64,000 bases of DNA from Sphingopyxis sp. CCNWLW2 (GTDB taxonomy: Bacteria; Pseudomonadota; Alphaproteobacteria; Sphingomonadales; Sphingomonadaceae). The translations under genes and the position numbers were made by a program. The notes below the pieces were generated by a model. It was not told the origin of the DNA. It did not search any database and saw only the letters and a program-made list of their open reading frames with translations. The DNA lies in contig NZ_JBAWKJ010000002.1 of NCBI RefSeq assembly GCF_037095755.1, positions 620,001-684,000 of the forward strand, in the 5' to 3' direction. Below, piece after piece: positions 34,997-42,723 of this stretch (the first letter of the stretch is position 1; each line of letters starts with the position of its first letter).

Positions 34997-36796
34997 TCAG
35001 GACCTGATTTCCGGAATCCTGTTCTCCGATGGAGGGAAGTCGGCATTCTGCACGGCTTTCCAGGTGTCGCCACGCTTGGCGACTTCGGAAAACTGCCGCC
35101 CCGGAGCGATCCGGTCAAATGTGGCATTCACTACCTTGGCCCATTCCCAGAGCAGCTTGCTGAAGCTTTCGGAAATGCCCTGCTGTTGCCATACCAGTTC
35201 GAAATCGATCTGATCCGGCATTTTCTGGGCAAGAATGGCAACCGTATAGGTTGCAATATTGACCCAGCCCTGACGAAAGGTTTCTTTCGCATCCCTCTTC
35301 TTGATCATGCCTTCGATGGTCCGAAAGATGATGACCTTCGCAATGAGCGCCCGATACCATTCCGGCGTAAGCGGATTCGGCACCAGATCGGGCGCCTCGT
35401 CCAGAGCTGCCATGAATGCGGCGAAATTCTTTTCACCCGCCAGCGCGACTTGAGACGGCTTGCCACGCCACGCCTCGTGAAACTTGGCGACGTCATTCTT
35501 TGAAAGCTTGTGCTTCGTGGGCACGATCTTCTGGAATTCGCGTCGTTTGGCATCGGTGCGCTCGCGAAGCAGCCTGACCTGATAAGCACCGGCAGCACGT
35601 TCGTAGAACCACCGGCTGGCTCCGTCAGCGCACCAGATTTCCTCTGACAATTTCTCGAGCTGGACATGGAAAGGCCGGTTTGCCGAGAGATCGGACGTCT
35701 TCACGGCATTCTGGCTGTTCGCAAACTTCGAAATGCTTGAAATCAGACGCTCGCGAGCATCGTCATCGTCGCCTTTCAGGATGATGACCTTAGCGGGCAC
35801 CATCACGTGACTCAGATCGATCTCCTTCCGATCACGCGATGCAAAGAAGATGGATGACGTGGTCTGCCCACCGTTGACGATCTGCAGGCCCTTGATCAGC
35901 GAGAACCCCAGACCGCCATCCTCGCACCGGCTGAGTTCGGCACTGTCGCACACGATGACGAGGCCGTTGTTGAAGGCCATGAAATGCTCGGGCTCTTTCA
36001 ACAGCGTTTCCGCAATCCCGGAATTCACTCTGCTGCGGTAACCTAGGAAAGTCCGCACATTGGCTTCGAGCAATCGGGAGTTGTACCGCAGGTAAAGTTC
36101 GCGGATCACTTCACCGGGAATGGCCGTGAGCGCATATTCATAATCAGCATCGGGATCCGGCACATGTATACAGGGGAGAGGTCGCCCCAATGTCTGTTCA
36201 AAGCTGATGGAGACTTCGTCACGAGGCTTGCCGGTCGTGTGCCGGTAGAGCCGCTCGATGTCCATTGCCTCGATCGAGACGATCTTCCCCTGAACCTCCC
36301 TGGGAGCAAACCGCTTGGATTTAGTCTGGCCATCGGTAACGACGAAAACGCGCAATTGCTCGAGGCTCGACCAGCGCTCCTTGATAAACAGGACGAAGTC
36401 GTAGATTTCGCCGCTCGCCTCCATCCGGGATGCAAGGCGGCCACTCGCCGATTCAAAAAGGAACTTGATGCCTTCCTTTGCCGTGGAGGCTGCCTCGGAG
36501 TCGCGGAGATTCTCTATTTCATCGGTTCCGAAGTAGCGGGTGACGAACAGGTCGAGGCATGTCTCGTCAACCGATAACGCATAACCGGTGATCCTGAGAC
36601 GCGCGTTTCCGATGGAGCCAGTCCAGTGGCAGATCGTCGGTGAATCGCAAATGTTGGCATTTGCGACCTGTTCCATTGCAAGCTCTGCGTAGACCAGTTC
36701 CTCCGAGGGAAAGTTGCCCTCATCACTCAATATTCGCTCGGCCACGATTCCCTGAATTTCCGAACGGATTCCCCGGTGAAATTCCTCGATGCTCAT
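34997..36796 (-). CDS. AIPR family protein (abortive-infection phage-resistance type)
   Basis: The product has 599 residues. The family core is clear: HFMAFNNGLVIVCDSAEL near residue 270, GLQIVNGGQTTSSIFFASRD near residue 300, and ISSISKFANSQNAVKTSDLSAN near residue 350. AIPR proteins occur in phage-defence and predicted restriction clusters; their biochemical activity is not settled. The gene is complete, with good starts and stops, and overlaps the PD-(D/E)XK gene by four bases (ATGA). In intact clusters it is the last gene after Z1 and PD-(D/E)XK proteins, as here. Confidence 0.88.
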   Translation of the reverse strand: MSIEEFHRGIRSEIQGIVAERILSDEGNFPSEELVYAELAMEQVANANICDSPTICHWTGSIGNARLRITGYALSVDETCLDLFVTRYFGTDEIENLRDSEAASTAKEGIKFLFESASGRLASRMEASGEIYDFVLFIKERWSSLEQLRVFVVTDGQTKSKRFAPREVQGKIVSIEAMDIERLYRHTTGKPRDEVSISFEQTLGRPLPCIHVPDPDADYEYALTAIPGEVIRELYLRYNSRLLEANVRTFLGYRSRVNSGIAETLLKEPEHFMAFNNGLVIVCDSAELSRCEDGGLGFSLIKGLQIVNGGQTTSSIFFASRDRKEIDLSHVMVPAKVIILKGDDDDARERLISSISKFANSQNAVKTSDLSANRPFHVQLEKLSEEIWCADGASRWFYERAAGAYQVRLLRERTDAKRREFQKIVPTKHKLSKNDVAKFHEAWRGKPSQVALAGEKNFAAFMAALDEAPDLVPNPLTPEWYRALIAKVIIFRTIEGMIKKRDAKETFRQGWVNIATYTVAILAQKMPDQIDFELVWQQQGISESFSKLLWEWAKVVNATFDRIAPGRQFSEVAKRGDTWKAVQNADFPPSENRIPEIRS

Positions 36797-37800
36797 TCGT
36801 TGATTCCCAGTTCCGAAAATGCGCCGTCCATTCCCATGTCGGGTTGTGAAATCGCACTCAAATCAAGCGTGTAGGTCGCGGCAGTAATTTGTGCAGGCAG
36901 ATATGCACGGCGCAGGATCGGAAATTCGTCATCAATCCTGAAAATTCTGAATTCATCAACAGACAGAGGCCGCTCGTAGTGAGAGGCATGCTCGTCATAA
37001 TAGCCGGCCATGATGAGGAGTGCGTCGAATCCTCGCCTGCGACCGCGCTCGTCAGCGAGATCGCGAAGCTGTCCGACCAAGTCATTGAGACTCGAACCGC
37101 CAAGATCCTCCTTCAGGCGCAGGGCACCCAGAAACATGGGTTGACGCTCTGAATCGAGCTGCTCAATGCTGTTTATGCGCGCCTTGAAGGCATCGGAGGT
37201 GGTGGTGCTTTTCACCTCGAGGGCGCCCGATCCGAGCAGGAAATCCTGCGCTGCGTGCATCGGCCCCTTCCACGCGTCGAAAGCCGATCCGCCGGGCATC
37301 GCCTCGATAAGCCTGCGGAGGGCGGCAAGTTCTCCATAGAGTCCAGCCTGGGCTTCCTGCGAGAGCGGCCTGATTCCTCGAGACATGAAGCTCTGCCATT
37401 CTCTCACGCGCTCGAGAAACCCGGCTACCAGTGCTTTCGCATCCCTTGATCGGCTTTCTTCGAGAAAGCGCAGCAGGTCGAAGACCATGATGGCGAAGAT
37501 GTCGAATGCACCTTCGAACCTCCGGATCAGGGCAATGACGTCCTTTCCGGCGAAGGACGAGCTTCCTTCGATCAGCGTCGCCTCGAAGCCCCTGCCATCG
37601 GGAAGGCCCGAGACCTTGCCCAGCCATCCCGCCGGAAACGCCACGACCAAGGCTTCCCTGCTGTCCGGGAAATGCCGCCCTGCCTGGACCGTCACGAGAT
37701 CGATGACGGCCAGATTCACAAGTCGCCATTCCTCGTCGCCCTGCCGCGTGGCAAGCGCGCGCCACGAACCGATCAGGCCTTCCTCAGTCCACCCAGTCAT
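36793..37800 (-). CDS. PD-(D/E)XK motif protein (DUF4420 family), predicted nuclease
   Basis: The product has 335 residues. The nuclease signature is visible: GLYGELAALRRLIEAM with the helix Glu (near residue 153), then WKGPMHAAQDFLLGSGALEVKST, where Asp of QDF and Glu-x-Lys of EVK (near 185-198) form the D...ExK site. This family belongs to the Z1/AIPR restriction-like cluster. Its start overlaps the end of the Z1 remnant by 17 bases. The catalytic residues are intact, so the protein may still be active although partners are missing. Confidence 0.86.
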   Translation of the reverse strand: MTGWTEEGLIGSWRALATRQGDEEWRLVNLAVIDLVTVQAGRHFPDSREALVVAFPAGWLGKVSGLPDGRGFEATLIEGSSSFAGKDVIALIRRFEGAFDIFAIMVFDLLRFLEESRSRDAKALVAGFLERVREWQSFMSRGIRPLSQEAQAGLYGELAALRRLIEAMPGGSAFDAWKGPMHAAQDFLLGSGALEVKSTTTSDAFKARINSIEQLDSERQPMFLGALRLKEDLGGSSLNDLVGQLRDLADERGRRRGFDALLIMAGYYDEHASHYERPLSVDEFRIFRIDDEFPILRRAYLPAQITAATYTLDLSAISQPDMGMDGAFSELGINE

Positions 37801-38263
37801 TCAACGCCCCCCACATCACACTGTTGGCCATATAGGCCGCGTTGCTGACGCGCCGCTCGGACGTACTCCCGGGGAAGCTGATCGCAAAGGCAACGATCGG
37901 GTCGGCGTCCTGCAATTCAGCAATCTCGCTTGCCTGGGGATCGAGGAGGTAGATCAGCAACAAGCCTCGCTGTGGAACAGCAGGCACCGCCAATCTGGGC
38001 CACCCTTCGCCAAGCACTTTGCGGATGGCAGGGCCACGAGGCTCCGCAGGCGGCTCCTTGCCCTCGTTTCGTTCCGTATCCCGCCGCCAGGTCTCCCTGC
38101 TGAGTTCGAGAGCGGCTGTCCATTGAGCTTCGGTAAGGTCGATGGCCTGATCGCGGGGAGAGATCAGAGTCTTGATCGAATAGCGGTCATCGTGATCAAC
38201 GGTCTTGCGGCGGGTCGGGCTACCCGACCCTGTCGGTTGAGCTGGACGCCCGCGCCATCCATA
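37784..38263 (-). pseudogene. C-terminal remnant of a Z1-domain protein
   Basis: One open frame of about 159 codons ends in LLLIYLLDPQASE...DPIVAFAISFPGS...AAYMANSVMWGALNDWVD, the typical C-terminal end of Z1-domain proteins, which are about 900 residues with a helicase-like N-terminal part. The frame closes upstream with TGA at 38264-38266 and no start codon fits well, so at least four fifths of the gene is missing. From 38266 to about 38412 another frame (SPAIRFAAGYGRRGPAIDRL) is open but unrecognised; it may be part of the deletion scar. Confidence 0.72.
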
Positions 38264-38421
38264 TCATTCTGGAGAATCTCGCCAAGCTCAACATTGAGGC
38301 GATCGATCGCAGGACCTCGCCGTCCGTAGCCCGCGGCGAAGCGTATCGCCGGTGAAACGGGCTCAGTTTCTATTGCGATGTCCGATGGAGCTTCCACACT
38401 TTCGCACGCCATTTCGGTTGG

Positions 38422-39318
38422 CTAGACAGCTACTTCACCGTGAATTGGCGGGTGCGGATCGTATTCGCTCACTTCGAAATCTTCGATACGATAATCATCA
38501 ATCGACGCAGGATATCGCGTGAGCCGCATAGTCGGAAACGGTCGAGGGTCGCGCGAGATTTGTTCCCGAACTTGGTCGACGTGATTCGAATAGACGTGGG
38601 CATCGCCCACGACCCAAATTAGCTCTCCCGGCGTAAGATTCGCCTGCTGCGCTAGGATCAGTAAGAGAGCGGAAGCGGCGGCGAGGTTGAAGGCGCCCCC
38701 TAAGAAGAGGTCACACGACCTTTGGAAAAGTAGGCAATTTACCTCACCCCGAGAGTTCACATGATACTGATAGACCATGTGACACGGCGGCAAAGCCATC
38801 CGGTCCAATTCGCCGACGTTCCATGCATGAAATAGCATTCTTCGACTTGAAGGATTACTCTTCAGCGTGTCCACCAGCGTGGAAATTTGATCATGCTCCC
38901 TCCCCTGCGCATCAACCCAGCGCCGCCATTGCTTGCCGTACACGGGCCCCAACTCACCCCATCGTTTCGCAAACACTTCGTCTGCGACAATCCGAGATTC
39001 AAAATCGCTCTGAGAGATTTGTTCGCCGGTTTCTTGTCGGTAGTGCGCAAGCGGCCAGTCGCTCCATATACGAACGTTTTGGAGCAGAAGTTCACGAATG
39101 TTGGTGCCGCCGGTAAGAAACCAGAGCATCTCCTTGATCGCAGTTTTCCAGTATACGCGTTTGGTCGTGATGATTGGCACTTCGCCACGGCTGAGATCGA
39201 ACCTCAGCAACTCGCCGAAAAGAGATTTCGTGCCAACGCCCGTTCGGTCGACGCGCTCGTCACCTTTTTCGAGAACGCGTCTGAGAAGCTCTAAAAATTG
39301 ATACTCAGGATGAACCAC
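38422..39318 (-). CDS. thyA: Thymidylate synthase carried by the insert
   Basis: Complete 298-residue ThyA: RVDRTGVGTKSLFGE (folate/dUMP Arg), KRVYWKTAIKEMLWFLTG, catalytic Cys in RMALPPCHMVYQ (near residue 178), FQRSCDLFLGGAFNLAAAS (dUMP Asp/Asn), DAHVYSNHVDQV, and the C-terminal GEVAV. It is clearly diverged from the resident gene (for example KTAIKEMLWFLTGGTNIREL against KTGLRELLWFLTGDTNIRSL), so it was imported, not duplicated locally. GTG start; AAGGG lies 11 bases upstream. Same strand as the broken resident copy. It is the only intact thyA visible and would supply dTMP. Confidence 0.95.
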   Translation of the reverse strand: MVHPEYQFLELLRRVLEKGDERVDRTGVGTKSLFGELLRFDLSRGEVPIITTKRVYWKTAIKEMLWFLTGGTNIRELLLQNVRIWSDWPLAHYRQETGEQISQSDFESRIVADEVFAKRWGELGPVYGKQWRRWVDAQGREHDQISTLVDTLKSNPSSRRMLFHAWNVGELDRMALPPCHMVYQYHVNSRGEVNCLLFQRSCDLFLGGAFNLAAASALLLILAQQANLTPGELIWVVGDAHVYSNHVDQVREQISRDPRPFPTMRLTRYPASIDDYRIEDFEVSEYDPHPPIHGEVAV

Positions 39319-39404
39319 GTGCTGTCGCGCCCTTCGAAGCTACCGCCATCACCCCCGGCTGGGGCGTCTTTCGAATTAGGACACTAACCGCCGGTGAGCA
39401 TCGC

Positions 39405-39436
39405 AACAAGGCACCCCCACAACAAGGCACCCCCAC
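39405..39436. repeat. Two exact tandem copies of a 16-bp unit
   Basis: The unit AACAAGGCACCCCCAC occurs at 39405-39420 and 39421-39436, in the non-coding stretch between the insert thyA start and the right border. Confidence 0.85.
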
Positions 39437-39481
39437 ATCATAGCGCTATCTCAGTTCAAATGCGGTCAAACGGCGTGTTTC

Positions 39482-40192
39482 TCAGTGGATTGACACGCCG
39501 CCCCTGGCCTCTATGCCGGAAAAATATGGAAAGCCCAGGCCAAGATCGCACGAGCGCTGGAACAACAGGCACGACAGGCCGCCATCGCTGCGGACATGGA
39601 ACTGATAGGTCATATGGCACGGCGGCAGCGCCATGCGGTCGAGGTCGGCGACGTTCCAGCCGGTGAAGATGTGCCGCCGCGACCCGGGATTGTTCTTCAG
39701 CGAATCGATCAGCGCCGCGATCTGGTTGTGCCCTTGGCTTGCACGGCGGAAGAGCCCCTCGCCTGCCGGCTCATACCGCGGCCAGTTCACCCATTGATGG
39801 CCGTAAACTGGCCCGAGATCGCCCCACTTCACGGCGAAGCCCTCATCCGCGATGATTCGCGCCTCGAAATCCTCGGCGCTGATCGCCTCGCCGGTCGCGC
39901 GGCGATATTTGTCGAGCGGCCAGTCGGTCCAGATCTTCACACCCTGCGAAACGAGCGAGCGGATATTGGTGTCGCCGGTCAGGAACCACAGCAGTTCACG
40001 CAGCCCCGTCTTCCAATAGACACGCTTGGTCGTGAGCAACGGGATCGCATCGTCCTTGAGCGAGAATCGCATCGTCTCGCCGAACAGCGAGCGCGTGCCC
40101 ACGCCGGTGCGGTCGACGCGCTCGTCGCCTTCGACCCAGATGCGGCGCATCAGGTCCAGATATTGAAGTTCATAATGGATGGAATCAGGCAA
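39482..40192 (-). pseudogene. thyA: 5' fragment of the resident thymidylate synthase gene
   Basis: It starts at TTG (40192, with GGGAG seven bases upstream) and encodes HYELQYLDLMRRIWVEGDE, RVDRTGVGTRSLFGET, and the catalytic Cys in RMALPPCHMTYQ, up to FQRSCDLGLGFP. Host sequence stops at 39528. The frame then reads about 15 insert-derived codons (YFSGIEARGGVSIH) to a stop at 39482. The C-terminal third with the substrate-binding Asn and the LYLNH segment is missing, so the 236-residue product would be inactive. The missing part is at 33457-33726. Confidence 0.92.
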
Positions 40193-40256
40193 GACTCGGC
40201 TCCCGGCTTTGTCCCTCGGTGCTAGGCTTCGCGCCGCGAGCGGACAAGGGAGCAAC

Positions 40257-40775
40257 ATGGGGCGCAACAGGGCAGGCGGCACAAAGCCTCCGATGCGGGG
40301 CAGTCGGCCGTTGGGAATCGCGCTGCCTGAGCGCATGGGGACGGCGATGACCCTGTTCGAACCCCTCGGCAAAGCGCCGGACCCGTCGGCGCTGGCCGGC
40401 TTCGTGCCGTGCCCGCTTGAGGATGATGTCGCGCGCCTGTTGCTGCGCCCGATGTTCGATGACGAGCGCGAAACCCTGCTCCTCGCCGCATTCGACGCCT
40501 TCGAACGCCTTGTCCGGCTCGAACGCATCGATGGCGATATGACGGGCCGCTGCGTCATCCCGCCGCGCGCTTGGCGCACGCTCGTCGACGGCAGCATTGC
40601 GGCGGTCGTCATGGCGCACAACCATCCCTCCGGCACGCCCTGGCCGAGCGATGCCGACATCGGCGCGACGCACGACGCCGCACTTTTCCTGCGGACCATG
40701 GGCATCGATCTGGCCGATCATCTGATTTTCGTTGCGGGTGGTCATTTCAGTTTTCGAACTGCCGAAATGCTCTAG
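40257..40775 (+). CDS. JAB/MPN (RadC-like) domain protein
   Basis: The product has 172 residues. The metalloprotease-like JAMM signature HNHPSGTPWPSDAD (near residue 122) with an upstream conserved Glu-rich helix (DDERETLLLAAFDAFERL) places it in the RadC/JAB family, but it lacks the N-terminal helix-hairpin-helix part of full RadC. AAGGGAG sits five bases before the ATG at 40257. It is divergent from the thyA start with 64 bases between. Function of RadC-like proteins is not established. Confidence 0.87.
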   Translation: MGRNRAGGTKPPMRGSRPLGIALPERMGTAMTLFEPLGKAPDPSALAGFVPCPLEDDVARLLLRPMFDDERETLLLAAFDAFERLVRLERIDGDMTGRCVIPPRAWRTLVDGSIAAVVMAHNHPSGTPWPSDADIGATHDAALFLRTMGIDLADHLIFVAGGHFSFRTAEML

Positions 40776-40882
40776 TTCGGGCAATCATCTTCAATGTGCC
40801 GATTGGCGCTTGAAGTTCACAGATTGCGCGTCTAGAGGACCGCCCTGCCTTCGCGGCGACCCCGGTCGGCGCGCAGATCGGT

Positions 40883-40959
40883 CGGGGAGTAGCTCAGCCT
40901 GGTAGAGCACTGTCTTCGGGAGGCAGGGGCCGGAGGTTCGAATCCTCTCTCCCCGACCA
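40883..40959 (+). tRNA. tRNA-Pro (anticodon CGG)
   Basis: Seventy-seven bases including CCA. Acceptor CGGGGAG pairs with CTCCCCG. The anticodon loop TTCGGGA contains CGG. The T arm is GGAGGTTCGAATCCTC. Confidence 0.97.
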
Positions 40960-41111
40960 ATTTCTTGCATATTGCAGATTCTGCACCGTCTCTTCTTGTA
41001 AGTCGGCGCACAACATCCTAACTTAACTCTACGCCGCCATGGTTTTCCCCCTTTCCATCGCGGCGAGTGTCCCGTCATCACTGACGCGGACGCGTCCTCC
41101 CTGGACCCTGG

Positions 41112-41144
41112 CCACCTCGTACTTCGGTACGAGGTGGTTTTTTA
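41112..41144 (+). terminator. Rho-independent terminator after tRNA-Pro
   Basis: A perfect 11-bp stem, CCACCTCGTAC / GTACGAGGTGG, closed by the stable tetraloop TTCG and followed by a six-base T run. It is oriented for plus-strand transcripts and lies 152 bases after the tRNA. Confidence 0.92.
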
Positions 41145-42017
41145 TTCAGCGGCTTGCGCGAATATTTCGCCGTCGGGCCGGCCATATCCCGCTTCAGCGA
41201 CAAGGTTCGAAAACCAGCGCGCCAGCCGAGCAATACCGGCCGTGTCGGGCAAATGCTCCGGCGTGAGGTACAGGCTGCGGTCGATTTCGATCTGCACCGC
41301 ATGGATGGCCTCCGCCGGGCGGCCGTGCGTCCGGATGATATGGCCGCCAGCATAAGGCTTGTTGCGCGCGACAGGCTCGTTCAATCGCTCGGCCGACGCC
41401 ACGGCGAGGTCGATCAGCCAATCCCCCGCGGTTTCGCCAAAACGATCGCCAACGATGATTCGCGCGCCGTGCCCCGGCTGGCCCGCCGGAATCGACGGCA
41501 TCGAATGGAGATCGATCAGGATCGCATGGCCATATTCATCACGCGCCGCGGACAAAGCGTCGGCGAGCGCCGCGTGGTACGGTCGGTGGAAGGATTCGAG
41601 GCGCCACTCGAGCGCGGCGCCGTCGATCGGCCGCTTCCACAGCGGACCGCAATCGGCGAGCCGCGTCGGCACGACGCCAAGCCCCGCGCGTTCCTTGCGC
41701 CCCGGCGCCGAAAATTGCGCCCGGAGCTGCATGGCAACCTCGCCCGGCGCCATCTGCCCTTCGCCGCGGTTGAGGTCCGCGACTGCGCGCGCCCACAGCG
41801 CGTGGACGACCGTTGCCCCAGCATCGACGGCGCCGACCGCGATCAGGTCGCACCAGCTATCCTCGAGTCGTTCGAGGTTCGGCCGGTCGACCCGCGCCGC
41901 GCTCAATATCTCGGGCGGATAGATGCGCCCGGCGTGCGGCACCGACACGACGACGGGCCCGCTCGCCGCGGGCCGGTTGACAGCGATGGCGGCGGGCGAG
42001 ATGGTGGGGGACGGCAT
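41142..42017 (-). CDS. N-formylglutamate amidohydrolase
   Basis: The enzyme releases formate from N-formylglutamate, the last step of one histidine-degradation route, or acts on similar N-acyl amino acids. The product has 291 residues. Motifs: VVVSVPHAGRIYP near residue 22, LIDLHSMPSIP near residue 175, HGARIIVGDRFGE, and NKPYAGGHIIRTHGRP. No other hut gene is nearby; the neighbour cpdR shares this position in other alphaproteobacteria. Start uncertain (a GTG at 42056 would add 13 residues). Confidence 0.88.
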   Translation of the reverse strand: MPSPTISPAAIAVNRPAASGPVVVSVPHAGRIYPPEILSAARVDRPNLERLEDSWCDLIAVGAVDAGATVVHALWARAVADLNRGEGQMAPGEVAMQLRAQFSAPGRKERAGLGVVPTRLADCGPLWKRPIDGAALEWRLESFHRPYHAALADALSAARDEYGHAILIDLHSMPSIPAGQPGHGARIIVGDRFGETAGDWLIDLAVASAERLNEPVARNKPYAGGHIIRTHGRPAEAIHAVQIEIDRSLYLTPEHLPDTAGIARLARWFSNLVAEAGYGRPDGEIFAQAAE

Positions 42018-42157
42018 GAGCCATGGGTGGCAAAAAAAGCGGGACGAATCCAGCACCGCGCGTCAATTTGTTAAATCTCTGACGCTATGCAGGGCGTGAC
42101 AGAGGGGGCAGCCGACCGGAACCGGCTGCGCCGAAGGACCAGGGAACAGATTTCAAC

Positions 42158-42535
42158 ATGATTCGCATTTTGCTGGCCGAAGATGACGACGTGATGCGCG
42201 AATATCTCGCCCGCGCGCTGACCAGCGCCGGCTATCACGTCACCGCGGTCGATCGCGGCACCGCCGCCGTCCCCTATATCGATTCGGGAACCTTCGATCT
42301 TTTGCTGTCGGACATTGTGATGCCCGAGATGGACGGGATCGAACTCGCCCAGCACACCGCGAAGGCCGCGCCGCAGACGCAGGTGATGTTCATTACCGGC
42401 TTTGCCGCGGTTTCGCTGCGTGCGGAGGAAAATGTGCCGCAGGCGAAGCTGCTGTCGAAACCCTTTCACCTCAAGGATCTGGTGCGCGAGGTCGACAATA
42501 TGTTCGGCCGTAGCGACCGGTCGAGCCAACAATAA
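42158..42535 (+). CDS. cpdR: Response regulator CpdR
   Basis: The product has 125 residues, a stand-alone receiver domain without output. Acidic pocket EDDD (residues 8-11), phosphorylated Asp in LLLSDIVMPEMDG (near residue 51), Thr in FITGFAA, and Lys in LSKPFHLKD. In Caulobacter CpdR localises ClpXP for timed proteolysis; the length, motifs and gene context match that protein. Expressed in the opposite direction from its neighbour. Confidence 0.92.
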   Translation: MIRILLAEDDDVMREYLARALTSAGYHVTAVDRGTAAVPYIDSGTFDLLLSDIVMPEMDGIELAQHTAKAAPQTQVMFITGFAAVSLRAEENVPQAKLLSKPFHLKDLVREVDNMFGRSDRSSQQ

Positions 42536-42606
42536 CGACGCCGCCGCACGCGAAGGGCTTGCCAAGTCGCGCGGAGGCATTTAGGGGGCGCGTCACCCCA
42601 AGGGAT

Positions 42607-42681
42607 GGGCGTGTAGCTCAGTGGTAGAGCACTGTGTTGACATCGCAGGGGTCGCAAGTTCAATCCTTGCCACGCCCACCA
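42607..42681 (+). tRNA. tRNA-Val (anticodon GAC)
   Basis: Seventy-five bases with CCA. Acceptor GGGCGTG pairs with CACGCCC. The anticodon stem CTGTG/CGCAG holds the loop TTGACAT with GAC. Confidence 0.97.
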
Positions 42682-42683
42682 TT

Positions 42684-42719
42684 AAAAACGCCGCCACCCG
42701 ATGGGTTGGCGGCGTTTTT
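42684..42719. terminator. Bidirectional rho-independent terminator
   Basis: AAAAACGCCGCC pairs with GGCGGCGTTTTT around a short loop. An A-tract on the left and a T-tract on the right let it end both the tRNA-Val transcript (+) and the SDR transcript (-). Confidence 0.92.
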
Positions 42720-42723
42720 GCTT

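Larger units (their letters stand above)
33727..39527. mobile_element. Insert of about 5.8 kb splitting thyA; carries its own thyA and defence-gene remains
   Basis: The left limit follows host thyA sequence ending at 33726 and the right limit precedes host thyA sequence resuming at 39528. Each end carries an 8-bp inverted repeat a few bases inside the border (TTTTCCGG at 33730-33737; CCGGAAAA at 39516-39523). The two host pieces join in sequence as GLGFP-FNVFEA, with at most two or three bases (CC) of duplicated or shared sequence. Contents: truncated cytosine methyltransferase, AIPR protein, PD-(D/E)XK protein, Z1 remnant, complete divergent thyA. No integrase, transposase or replication gene is visible. 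Base composition inside is visibly less GC-rich than outside. Confidence 0.88.

Noticed and set aside
34747..35007. Start of a Vsr-type mismatch endonuclease after the methylase fragment
   Set aside because: Only a vague resemblance over about 15 residues, and the frame ends without the Vsr core.
36164..36577. Plus-strand frame of 137 codons inside the AIPR gene
   Set aside because: The AIPR frame on the minus strand carries conserved family motifs through this stretch.
33727..39527. Prophage or conjugative element
   Set aside because: No capsid, portal, terminase, relaxase, integrase or transposase gene can be seen in the insert.
40883..42681. tRNA-Pro and tRNA-Val as attachment sites for an island
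   Set aside because: No repeated tRNA 3' end is visible nearby and the genes between them are ordinary chromosomal ones.
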